Source of the DNA: Hermodice carunculata
Taxonomy: Eukaryota > Annelida > Polychaeta > Eunicida > Amphinomidae
DNA length: 64,000 bases
Direction of reading: 5' to 3'
NCBI GenBank assembly: GCA_964020975.1
Contig: OZ026615.1
Coordinates: 76,700,709-76,764,708 of the forward strand
In this document: piece by piece, positions 51,310 through 62,862 of the stretch
Numbering within the stretch: the stretch's first letter is position 1
Layout: each line of letters opens with the position of its first letter
Notes under the pieces: model-generated
The model's input: only the letters and a program-made list of their open reading frames with translations
Databases searched by the model: none
Told to the model about the DNA's origin: nothing
Made by a program: the position numbers and the translations under genes

Positions 51310-54300
51310 CTGAAAGCAGATAAATAAATCAGGACTCTTTGTTTGTCATTTGTGTAAATTTTGTACATTGTAAGCTTCATTCATTCAAATAGGACCTTGC
51401 ATAAGTTGGATTTCTTACTTTTCAGGTCTTGCCACTTGTCAGCTATTTTATTTTAATATCATTTCTAGGTAAACTGATGTGATTTTTCTTCCACTCACAC
51501 CCAGGCATAATAAGAGACTACTCAAAATGGCATATATTACATACAAATTTCCCAAAAATATATATTTTTTTTTTTCCAAGTAGTGACACAAACAGAGTTG
51601 GTTTCAACATATACATGTACGTGGGTCCTTTGTTTTCAATAAAATTCAACTATTTCTTGACACACAAGGTTTCCTTAATATACATAAATATCGTAATTTG
51701 GCATACATCATGCCACCATCTGCTGCTCTAGGTGATCTCACGCAGGATGTCCTCATGTGGAAGAACATGTGCACAATTTCCTGTGTATCTGGTGAGGCGA
51801 CACATACAAATGAAATACGTTTATTAAACAACTCCAAGCAGATCCCATTAAACAGGCAGTGCCATTGGTAAGGTGACCATTTGACTCCCGTCATACAGTT
51901 ACCTACCACATCAACACCATTTCTGAGCTTCTCCTATGCATCTTGTACACTAGACAAGTAAGATTTGCACATTTGATTATTGACCCTTTTGCTGCCTTCA
52001 AAAGCATCAACATCCCTCCCAATACACACATCAACATCCCTCCCAATACACACATCAACATCTCTCCTAATACACACATTATGCACATACTGTATAACTA
52101 TGCACAAGAATTGTTTTCACTTAAATGCACACATGACAATTTCAAAATGAGGAATTTGAATACTTTCGATACAATATTGATGGGTGAAAAATCCATTTTG
52201 GGAGGCAAAGAGTCCCTTTGAAATGAGTGAGTCAGTCAGAAGCCAAAGGGCTACATCACCATGATTATATATGCCAGATCCAGAATGATCACACCAGCCA
52301 CACGCAACTCCTTACAGTGCTCCCTCTTTATAAGGACCCCAGGTAGATTCTCATTTAATCTGGCAGCTCTCTTGGCTCACACTGAAGCACATTTCCAGGG
52401 ACAGATCTAAGCCTTCCAAAATTTGTAGCCAAATTGGGAAATAAAACCTTAATCCCAGCCAAATCAAACCCAACTCTTATGCGATTCATGTTGGAATAAA
52501 TTAACCACTTGCAAATTTCTTTAGCCAAATCAATGAAACACTAGCATTTAGCTAATTGGCTAATGGCACCAGCAGTCCCTGCATTCCCTATTACATGTAT
52601 TTCCATGCTAAATGTCCCCTTTTTATAAGGCAGTAGCTGTGCTGTCACATCATGTAACTCCACGGACCCAGCCATCAGCGTTATAATGGAGGAGTATAGC
52701 ACAGTCAGGGAGCCTGTCAGTCTGAGCACTGCATGCTGTGTGCACTTATTGCATTTTTGTCCATCCACCAAATTTCCAGGACGTCATGGTCTGTCCAGCT
52801 TCTGGGTATAACAAATCATGGCCCCTTAAGCAAGGACTACCCTGGATATTGGCCAATTACTAACCTACCTTCAATTTTGGTTATAGAAATATGTAAATGG
52901 CTAAAATATTTAAAAATGAATTATTATGGAGCCATGACAAAATCTCTGTTAATTGCTGGTATTTCTCATTCTGGCAACAAATTCTTTCAGTCCAGATGTG
53001 TCTGTGCTTTAGCCTCTTGGCAAATCTTTGCGACCTACCCCAGGCATATGCCAGTACATGTAATTGTCTTGGAAGATTTAGCCCGCTTTGGGACCACTTT
53101 CATAATTGCCAGTGACATAATTGACTCATTAAGATCAGTTGTGATATTTCCTCGATGTTTTTGCCGAACATGAACTAACTGGAACATGGTCACAACCCAA
53201 GGTCGTGATGAATAAGGAAATATAAATCTGACTGTAAGCAGGGGATCAGTCTGGCGGAATTATGATCAGTCTCAAAGGGGCAACAAAACCAATACAACCA
53301 GAGCACTGTGTAATGTACATCAGCTGGATTTCTATTTCAACCTTTGCAAATATCCTTGCACTGATCTGCTCAGAAAGCTTTTCCTTATAATGCTGGATTC
53401 CTTCCACAGATTTTAAACTAATTGGGGTCACATCATTCACTGAACAAATCTGGCTACCTACCTAGGCAAACCACATAGGTCTTGCTATTAATGGCTCGTG
53501 TGGATGTTTTTAACATCCTTTTGCAACACATCTCAGTATCATTAGCAACTCACGACAAAGAACTAAATGTTGTCTCTGTATTTTGTTGTGTCACCTTGGA
53601 GGACAAGTGAATTAAATCAGACTGTAAGCAGGGGATCAATCCGGCGGAATTTCCTTGCCCTTACACAAGAAGTGGACAGACAGACCCATGGACGCACAGA
53701 AAAACGATTACTATATGCCCCTCCTTTGGTAGAAGGGGGGCGTAATCAAGTCACAAAATGGTAGCAAGGAACAAATAAGGTAATTTTAAGCTTCAAACCC
53801 AGTAAATCTTGAGATATCATGTTCTCAAACAAATGGTGGATGGATGGAATCATGGACAGACACACACATGGACAACCTGAAAACATTTAACGGGTCCCTC
53901 TTAGGGTGGTTTCAAAAAAATGCACAACTTCAGTATCTTGAGCCATGATAAAAGGAAATGAATTTATATGAAAGCTGGGCCTGCTATTTTTGATGTTATA
54001 AAATGTTGTAATGCAACAAAAATGTACTATGTGTATGCTGGATGGAGGGATGAGTGACAAATCCCATTATATCAAGGGTGCAATCAAATAACCCTGCCAC
54101 ACTGGCATATTTTTACACAATGTGGTGCCGTTCATATGCCTGCAATGCTGCACTCAATATAAATATTTGCTCTTGGAGGCTATCATAAGGTTCACCTTGA
54201 GGACTTGAGCCAGATCATCTGCAGATAATGTTAGATCAAGGTCAACCAACCACCTCTAACCCCAGGTCAAATTTGAAATAGCCTAAACTTAGTTCCAGCA

Positions 54301-55471
54301 TAACTGGATTGACTGTGAATCAACCCTCAACTCCCTCCTATTCTAATGTGAACTACTTATCATAAAAAATTTCCACACTGCAAGAAAACTCAAAGTGTTA
54401 CTATCTTTGCATGGGTTTACCGCTGTATCTTTTCAGAAAGTGACTGTTCACTTTAACTTGTTACCTCTCTCTGAATAATTCAAAATGTCCCTGCCACGGC
54501 AGTATAGCACAGGCTCTTCCACACTAAGTGTAGGTGGCGGATTCAATAGCTGACTGACTTTGTTCTACCTTTATTTAGTACCCAGATTAAATAGCTATCT
54601 TGACACAATTCCCGAGATCTAATTGGCTACTGCATCTCAATTGTTAGAATTCATAACCTCTTAGTTCCTGATCTCTTGGCATTAATGTCCCTTTCATGGT
54701 CATGGTGCTGGTAAAGCCACTGATGCTGCACATCTCTGGCTTTGTTAACCACCACCACTGTGTTTAATGCCAAGGCCAGACCTGCAAAAGATGTATCAAT
54801 GCTGTAACTAAAGGGTGCAAGGTGGCTGATTATAAACCTGATTCATCTGAAGTCTGTTAGGACACATAGTCGAACCTTGAGTCTTTTTTTTTTTTTCCTG
54901 AGAAAAAGGTTACAGCTGACTATATGTGGGCTGGCATCTGACAATAATACAGTGCGTCACAACATTGTTAGCATACAATTGAGGCTTAAAACATTTTCCA
55001 TGTTCATATCTCTCTACCACCCCCATATCAGAGTTACCTGAAATCATATTCCTCACCAAACCAGCCAGCCTTGTCCCTGCAATCTTGTCCAAGAAACCAG
55101 ATGGCTGCTAATCTAAGCAGTGATGATAAGGAGCCATTGACCTGTCTGCTGCATGAGATGTCTTATGCAATGTGAAGTGTCCCACTGATAGGCTTGTCCT
55201 GACACCACAGACACTTATCATGCAATAATTGCTCTGTTACAAACATACATGCTTCTGTCCTACATACAATAGATGTTTATTTAGGCTATTTGTTTATTTT
55301 ATTCATTTATTTGGTAGTAAATTATGCCACTCTTATTCTACACAAAGGGAGTCCATTCATGGCTGGTAATGGGTTTCTGACACCTTAAAATTTCTGAAAA
55401 AGGCAAAAAGTCGCACACAAAAATTTTTGGCCACTTTACAACAGGTAGCATGCCGAGGATGTCGTTATTAC
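51310..55471. other. Sequence 5' of EML1-like exon a, no gene confirmed
   Basis: Probably the next upstream intron. Holds the 24-bp triplicate (52005-52076) and a repeated string (actgtaagcaggggatca-t-ggcggaatt at 53231 and 53623). An open frame of 146 codons at 52733-53173 (plus) has no recognisable family. A first EML exon could hide here but was not identifiable. Confidence 0.55.
52005..52076. repeat. 24-bp tandem repeat, three units
   Basis: catcaacatccctcccaata plus caca occurs three times; the third copy has two changes. There are no spacers, so it is a plain tandem repeat. Confidence 0.95.
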
Positions 55472-55710
55472 TTAACCCTTAAAGGGCTAATCACTGCTAT
55501 AGTTGCTTTCTCATCACCATTAAACATATAATGGTTAAAAGAGTCAAATTCCTCATGAAGATATCTTTCATTCAAATACCAGCAAGCCTTGCTTGAAGCA
55601 AAAAGTAGTCTTAGTCAACAGCTTTCCTCGGGACACTTTGCGCGTAATGCGCGCAAAGTGTCCCGAGGAAAGCTGTTGACTCAATCTTAAATCAGCACTT
55701 TAAGGGTTAA
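55472..55710. mobile_element. TTAA MITE, copy B, with a perfect 31-bp internal hairpin
   Basis: TTAA at 55472-55475 and 55707-55710 flanks 231 bp. Termini CCCTTAAAGGGCT and (inverted) CCCTTAAAGTGCT. The hairpin at 55614-55680 has two identical 31-base arms starting GTCAACAGCTTTCCTCGGG and a 5-base loop taatg. It is an inverted-orientation relative of copy A and retains more of the arms. Confidence 0.93.
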
Positions 55711-56100
55711 AATGGACCCCTCATTGGGAAACCTTAGTGGAAACCCTGCACACATGCATGAAAAATCATTGTAAGCTGCATGTGTGTGTAAGCCAACAGG
55801 GTCTGTTACTTAAGCTTATATGTGTCACTGAGTATACACATCACCTTTATCAGTCCTATTATAATATGGTTTGAATAGGATTAGTATCAAACAATTGGGG
55901 TGGTCCTTGACGTCTTTATAGTCTTGTAAACAATTATTCTATAGCCCTAAGCCCAAAGAGACATTTATGTTCAACATATCTTATCTCCAAAAGCACAGTG
56001 AATATATACTCCTGGCCAAAAAAAGCCCCCCCCCCCTTCCTCAACATTGAATGTGTGTGTAAGGATGTATGTGGGAAGGTTTATTTTATTGTATCAGTGT

Positions 56101-57180
56101 TTAATTCTTTTGGCAGGATGTGGTGGTCCTGAAAAGGACCTTTTTGTCTGTTTGAAGTATACATGCCTTGATCAGTACCAGGTATGACCACCACACTCCT
56201 GCAAGCAAGCCTGGACTCTCTTTGGCGTGCTGCTGGTGAGCTTGGCTCTCTCGGCTTGTGGAATTTGGTTCCACTGGTCTGTGAGCCACTGTGTCAGTTG
56301 GTTCTGGGTGGTCACAGGTTTGACGCACTCATCCCTGACTTGATGGCCAAGCATACACCATAAATGTTCAATTGGGGTGGGGGGCAGGTCATAACATCAG
56401 GCAGGCCATGGCAACATTTATATGTTGTGCTGCTGGAGATACTGCATGCTGACCACGAAGCCTGTGGCCATGCATTGTCTTGCTGGAATAGGAATTCGGC
56501 GACTGTTTCAGGATCTCATCCACGAAGCACTGGCCTGTTAGAGTCCCATTTACTCTTATGAGTTCTGATCTTCTTGTCACTGTGATTCCCGCACCCCCCT
56601 CCATGATACTACCTCTTCCATAGTGGTCGTGTTCAACCATGCATCCATCCACAAATCTCTCTGAAGGAATATGTCTAACCCCTATCCTCCCATCATGGAA
56701 ATTGAGGCAAAATACGGACTTTTCCAACCACATCCTACTCCTCCACTGATATATGGTCCAGTCAGCATGTTGCTGCCACCACTGTATTCATGCAGCCTTG
56801 TGTACAGGAACAACAGAGATGCAGATTGTAGAGTGGTATGGCCTCAGTTTGGCCGACACCAGTCTCCTGTTGATAGTACTCTGTGATGCTGCAATGTTCC
56901 AGGCCTGGTGCCACCAATGGCGAAACCTCTCCACTGGAAGGAACCCGTGTCTCTCCTGCACTACACCAGGTAACAGTCACCCCTCTCACCTGAAAGTCTT
57001 GGTCTGTCAGATCCAGCTTTCTCACATTCTCATTTCTTGAATACAGTTCCACCACCTCAGTACCACTGACATGGAACACCCCCTTCTCCTGGCAACTTCA
57101 CACTGGGAAAGACCAGCCTCCAACAGTCCAATGATCCTGCCTCTGTCAAGTCAGAGAGCTGCACCTGAATAACTTGTACG
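56101..57180 (-). mobile_element. Decayed Tc1/mariner-like transposase
   Basis: On the minus strand, separate reading frames match pieces of one Tc1-like transposase: an N-terminal helix-turn-helix part (RGRIIGLLEAG, near 57130), a catalytic-core part (FCLNFHDGRIGVRH, RSELIRVNGTLTGQ, 56500-56720), FQQDNA (near 56490), and a C-terminal part (QWNQIPQAERAKL, PKRVQACLQECGGHT, 56172-56290). The pieces lie in different frames with stops between, so it is a pseudogene. Flanks such as tatactcctggccaaaaa (from about 56006) may be a terminal repeat, but the other end (about 57330) matches only weakly. Confidence 0.85.
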
Positions 57181-57604
57181 CCATGGCATCATGGATTCAC
57201 ATTGATCACTGCATTGCCAGTGGCCCCTTATAAAGCCTACAGACATTACAATACCAAACACATTTTTCGTACCTTTGTGGCTGTTAGGTTATTTACAGAA
57301 CATTTTGTTTTGGTGTGACCGCTTAGGTATACTCTTAGCCATCCTGTCCATGCTGCATTCATATTTTCTACACAAACTAATATTTAGAGCAGCCCATCAA
57401 AAACAATGGGGGCGGGCTGCCTGTTTTTTTTTTTTTTTTTTTTTTTAAATCAGTAGTATATGTTGTCTTTGCAGAAACATAATTTATCAAGTCACTCATA
57501 AAACAAGACATGGCTGTAAAACAAAGATGCATTCCCCTGTCCACTTTCTTTGAAAGAAGTACAATTAGATCAAAGTCAATCCATTACAGTTAACCTGGTC
57601 CTCA

Positions 57605-59700
57605 TTAAGAACAAACAAGAGGACCAAGATGGTAATGTGCTCTGCTGACAGGCAGCATGGGAATCACAACTAGCTAAATAAATGTGTGCAAGTTTCATAC
57701 TTTTAGTTTAAACATATTGTAAGCCATCTGTATCAGTCCAAGCACAACAAGTTCACTGAATGTGGCTCTGTGACCTTGGAAATTGGGTCGTGGTCAATCT
57801 AGCCCCTCTTCAGGAATATGTACCTGTGAAGTATCAGCCCTTGCTAAAAAACTTCTGGAGTTATTGTGCAGAATCTGCAATGTACTAGCCAAACAGCAAA
57901 GTGGTTCTGTGACCTTGGGATTTGGGTGAAGGTCATCATTCTTCAAACTTATCTTATCCCTTAAACAGGAACATAAGCATGTACAATATAAAAGTTGTAG
58001 GTGAAAAAACACACATCTTCCAAAAAACTAAATTCAGCAAAATGGCTCCATGACCTTGGGAATTGAGATAATGTCATCCATCTTCGAACTTAAGCTAGCC
58101 CTGATTGACAGCCATAAACCTACAGTTGCAATATGAAAGCTAGGATGTAAAAATAACTGAAGAGCATGCAGAAACCAAATTGAACTAAGCTGGCTCTGTA
58201 GATTTTGTCAGGGACACCTATCTTAAAACTTACTGTGGCCGTTACAGAGTAATGTATCCCTGACCAGCATAAAAGTCGTAGTTCAAAAAATTCTTGAGCT
58301 GTTGTCCAGAAACTGCAGTCTACAGACATACACACACACAGACCACCCGACCAACATGTGCAAAGCCACCGTGGGTTCATCTAATTTTACTGTTTGGTAA
58401 TTTGTGCTTATTTCACTGATGCTTCCAAACCATGAAATTCAGAACACAGTGAAACAACATATGTTTGTAAAACATAGATGCCCCCCCGCCCTCATTACCC
58501 TTGCCCTCTATACCCTATTGATAGTGGTAGATGGGGCACTCGTGACCTTACAAAATCAGTGAAGGTTGATCATACATCAATGTCACATATCTTTAAACTT
58601 TAACCTAGCCCTTGAAAAAATGACTAAAAACCTGGCCAATATAAAAGTTATAGCTGAAAAATTAGTCATCATTTAGAAACCATATTAAGCAAAGTGGCTT
58701 TATGACCTTGGAAATTAGGGCAAGGTCACTCATTTTCACTTGACCTTCTTCAGTTATTGTGCAAAAACCACAGGAAGTCTACTGTCTGTGTGTGACCCTT
58801 AAAACTGGGTCATGGTCACCTATCTACAAACTCAAACTAGCCCTTATAGGCAACCATAAAGCTGTATAATATAATATGCTACCTCTAAAATGCAAGTTAT
58901 CATGCAAAAACAGTATTCAACCAAATGGCTCTGTGACCTTTGAAATTAGGTCAAGGTCACCCATCTTCAAACTTGCCTGAGCCCCGAACACGGACAATTA
59001 TCCAGTGCAATATTAAAGTCTTGGTTTACAAACCTCTTCAGTTATCATGTGGAAACCAAAGTTAACTCAGGTACCAACGTGACCTTGGAAATTAAATCAA
59101 GGTCACCCAACTTTTAAACTTCTTCTAGCCCTTAGCAAGAACTATAGACCTGTAAAGTATCCCAGTCCTAACTTAAAAACTTCCTGAGTTATTGTGCAGA
59201 AACCACAGGAAATCTAAAATCTCTCTGTGACCCTGAAAACTGGGTCAAGGTCACCCATCTTCAAACTCAACTTAGCCCTTACAGAGAACCATAAACCTGT
59301 GCAATATAAAAGTTCTAGCTCCAAGGTATAAGATATCATGCAGAAAGCATGAAACCATATTCAGTAAAGTCGCTCTGTGACCTTTAAAATGAGGTCAAGG
59401 TCATCCATCTTCACACTTTGCCTAGCCTCAAATATGGACTATAATCCTGTGCAATATAAAAGTCCTAGCTTAAAAACCTCTTCAGTTATTGTGAGGAAAC
59501 CAAAGTTAACTCAGGTACCACTGTGACCTTGGAAATTAGGTCAAGGTCACCCATCCTCAAAATTTACCTAGCTTTTGACTAGAATAATACACCTGTACAG
59601 TATCAAAGTCCTAGCTCAAAAACTTCTTGAGCTATTGAGTGGAAACCACAGTCTACCGACCGACCGACATCTGCAAAGCTTCTTCGAAGGGCGGCATAAA
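57605..59700. repeat. ~145-bp tandem repeat with inverted TGACCTTG/CAAGGTCA motifs
   Basis: The head is aacaagaggaccaagatgg followed by taatgtgctctgctgac. At least ten units then follow, each containing (t)gtgaccttggaaattaggt then caaggtcacccatcttcaaa, at 57771, 57910, 58051, 58703, 58793, 58931, 59081, 59226, 59377 and 59521, mostly 138-151 bp apart. Two tails with accgaccgac-like or acacagaccacccgacc strings occur near 58320-58350 and 59657-59670. It looks like one or two expanded copies of a dispersed repeat. Confidence 0.85.
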
Positions 59701-59853
59701 AACTTGTTAACAATCTGACAAGTAAAAGGGAACATTTACCAAAATTTGCTATGACTGAGCACAATTTCCACCAGCACTTGCTTTTAATGTTTAACCGTAC
59801 AGTGAGAGTGATAACTGCCATAAGACCAACCTTTGCTGACCACTGAAGTGGTC

Positions 59854-60010
59854 TTGACCCTTTTACCCTTAAGCTGGTTGGTGCTCTCAAATATCCTCCG
59901 CTTCAATGTTACTAATTTCTACAGCAATGAAAAATAAATCCAAACGTGAATGGTTGAGGACACCTATCCATCTACTATGCACCAGGTCAAAGAATTTTTC
60001 TTGGCATGTG
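59854..60010. mobile_element. Truncated TTAA MITE, copy I
   Basis: Starts at a decayed TTGA (59854-59857) with cccttttacccttaagctgg and follows copy C through aatgaaaaataaatcc and accaggtcaaagaatttttc, then loses similarity near 60010, before the distal hairpin arm and right terminus. Confidence 0.7.
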
Positions 60011-60823
60011 TTTTTTTGGTAGATTATTATTATTGTTTTACATCTCTGGTACAGGATGTACATTGTTGCAGTCCTTGTTAGGATTTTCCTTGGTTTGTAC
60101 AGGTGGTCTAGCTGCAACTGTTTATTTTACAATCACTGGGACTGAATATAATGCCCCAGCTTGTTTCCACTTCAGTTAAACATTGGCGGATGGTTTAACT
60201 AGGAAAAGCTGTCCAGCTAGAAAGGGTACATTTTGGTTCAGGGGTAAGTCAAATTGTTCTTATCTGAACCTGTACTATGAAAATTTGGTAATTATGGTTT
60301 GTTTGACAGGTATTCTTTTTTGATATGAAGCTCTGCATTTACAAGCAAAACTTCACATATTTAGCTAATTCATCAATTGCCACGTTCATATTTATTCATT
60401 ATTATGTGGGTTGTCTTTGCTGAATATTTAGCTTAGGCAAGGAGCCGCTACTCAGAGAGACATGTACGGGTAAAAGGCTCCAAAACATGTTGAGTAGTTA
60501 CCCGCTGAAGACCCTTTAATTTATTTGGGCTGATACAGCCTATGTCAAAATTCTACAGAGGAATGTGTGCAATATAGACAATAGCAATTCCATATATATA
60601 CAGGTTAGACAGGGACAGGTTAGCTTATGGAGAGTAAAGAGTTCGAACTGCGGAATAGGATATTGACTACTAGGAAGTGGTTCTGGGCAAAAAGACACAA
60701 ATACAACACCCTTATATCCAGATGCACCTGTGTGTAAAGTTTCATTTATCCAAGTTTATGGACAAGTGAATTATAGCCCAGACATGAATAGCAGATGGAC
60801 AGATGGAAAAATCAATTACTATA
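60011..60823. other. Non-coding sequence, no feature resolved
   Basis: No gene. At 60780-60823 it carries atgaatagcagatggacag and aaaatcaattactata, the left half of a dispersed-repeat end that is interrupted by the MITE at 60824. Confidence 0.6.
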
Positions 60824-61000
60824 CAGGAAAACCTCCCTATACCGAACACCCTTGGGACCGGAAAAAAGCGTTCGGTATAATGAGTGTTCAGTATAGGGAG
60901 GTTTGATAACATTGAGAGTATATATTTGGGACCAAGAAATGGTGTTCAGTATAGAGAGGTGTTAGGTATACGGAGGTGTTCGGTTAGACAGGTTTTACTG
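60824..61000. mobile_element. 177-bp pogo/Tigger-like MITE inserted into another repeat
   Basis: Begins CAGGAAAACCTCCCTATACC and ends ggttagacaggttttactg, flanked by TA at 60822-60823 and 61001-61002. Close relative of 32516-32693. The host repeat reads attactaTA before and TAtgtccctcc after; an uninterrupted relative, attactatatgcccctcc, is at about 53708-53725. Confidence 0.9.
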
Positions 61001-61229
61001 TATGTCCCTCCTCCACAGCGACATAACTAAGCGCTTTAACAAAATGAAAGCTTCAATGCAAGGTGGTAAAAGTGAGCAAAGCAGCATGTCATCTAATTAG
61101 TTGGTTGAAAATATCATGAAACAGGAAGCAGGTGCTGCCACCATGTAGAACAGTGTATCTACCATACCCAATTGAAGGAGGTGTGGGTTTACAATTTCTT
61201 TTGAACTCAAAAAAAAAAAAAAAAAAAAA

Positions 61230-62862
61230 ACCCACAAGAGGCCCATGGGCCTAATGCTCTGCTGACTACCATCACCAAAAATCATTTTCTCAAATGTATT
61301 CAATCCACGAACTTGAAAAATTAATCAAGGTTAGCCATATTATGCAATGTCAAACTTCCACATGCTCCACATTTGTGGTACATTTGGCATCATTCGCCTT
61401 ATCCTTTATCAAGTAACTGAATTAAATATCCTTTTCTAAAGTGCTTAATGACCTTAAAAATAGGTCATGGTCACGCCAATAACGTAGGTCACCAAGGAGA
61501 GTTTTACATACAATGTACTCTTGAAAGTGTAATTTTGATCTAGAGGCACAATTCTACTTGCCACTGATGTCCAAACTACACCCTTCAATTACAAAATCAC
61601 CTCTGCCAACTTAACAGGTCTAATGACCTTACAAAAATACGTCAAGGTCATTGATCTTACATAATATATTAGCATTGGACATGATCTATATATTCTATAA
61701 ATTTGGCTTATCTCTTTCAATTATTTTTTGAGATTTTGGGATTTTTTATCTGTCAAGACTCATAATTTCCTTCAAATAATAGATGGTGCCACTAGTATCA
61801 CAAACAACCGAGATTTTTACCTCTGCTACAATCCCACTACATTTCATGAAGACCCATCGTTAATTAAGGATGCTGAACTGGTCACATAATTTTCACATTT
61901 TGATCTATAATAACACAATAGTATAGGAGGCACCACCAACATTGATGTTAACAAAGCTTTTTATATAATTTATAACATCTAAATGTTATATGGAGCAGAC
62001 TCAAAAATTGTGGAGTGCAAAGCATTCACAAGATGACCCCTATATTCAAACTGGTACATGTGAGCTCCGCCTTCAACTTGAATTAAAAAAAAAAATTGTT
62101 CAGTTCAAAAAATACATCCCACGTCCAGCTTTTCATATATGGTCTGTTTGTTCAAATCATGTAATAACTTTTCAAGTTATTGAAGAAACACAATAAATGT
62201 GGACAAGTGCCAAATTCTATAATTACTGGTTCATGGTGACCCAAAAAGTAGGTCACCAAGTACAGTTTTATGTACGATGTAATCAAGTACAATTTTGATC
62301 TGGAGGCTCAATTCTCTTTGCCACTGATGTCCAAGCTACACCTTACCATTACAATACCACCTCTTTCAACTTTACAGGTATGGTGACCTCACAAAAATAT
62401 GCCAAGGTCACTGATATTACATAACATTCTAGCATTGAACATGGTCTATATATCCTATAAATTAAGCAAGTCTAATCTGATTACTTTTCCGGATACGGAA
62501 TTTTATTTCTTAAAACACTTTTTGGCTCATAATTTCTGTCAAGTTATAGGTGACGCCACTAGTTTTATCAGAAATATAAGACTTTGACCTCCTCCACAAT
62601 CCCATCAAATTCGTGGAGATCCACCAAAAATTAAAGATCCTAGAGTGTTCACAAGATTGTCACATTTTGACCCCTTATTGCATAATATTGTAGGTGGTGC
62701 CACCAATAGTGAATTTCCATACACCCTGTAAGTCCTGAAAGTAATATTGGGCTAACTTAAAAACTGTGGACAGTTTCGCGCTAACAAGGAGAAGTTTATG
62801 TACGGTCAGACAGACATGAGCGATCACACAAGCTCTGTGACCTTTGGTCAGCAGAGCTAAAA
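61230..62862. mobile_element. ~1.6-kb non-autonomous repeat with an internal ~750-bp duplication
   Basis: The head is acaagaggcccatgggccta followed by atgctctgctgac. The tail is a hairpin (agctctg-tgacc-ttt-ggtcagcagagct, 62831-62858) followed by an A run, so the two ends are complementary over ctctgctgac/gtcagcagag. Inside, 61440-61860 recurs diverged at 62210-62640. No ORF is supported. Confidence 0.7.

Noticed and set aside
52733-53173. 146-codon open frame on the plus strand
   Set aside because: No recognisable family, low-complexity-free but patternless sequence, and no splice or promoter support.
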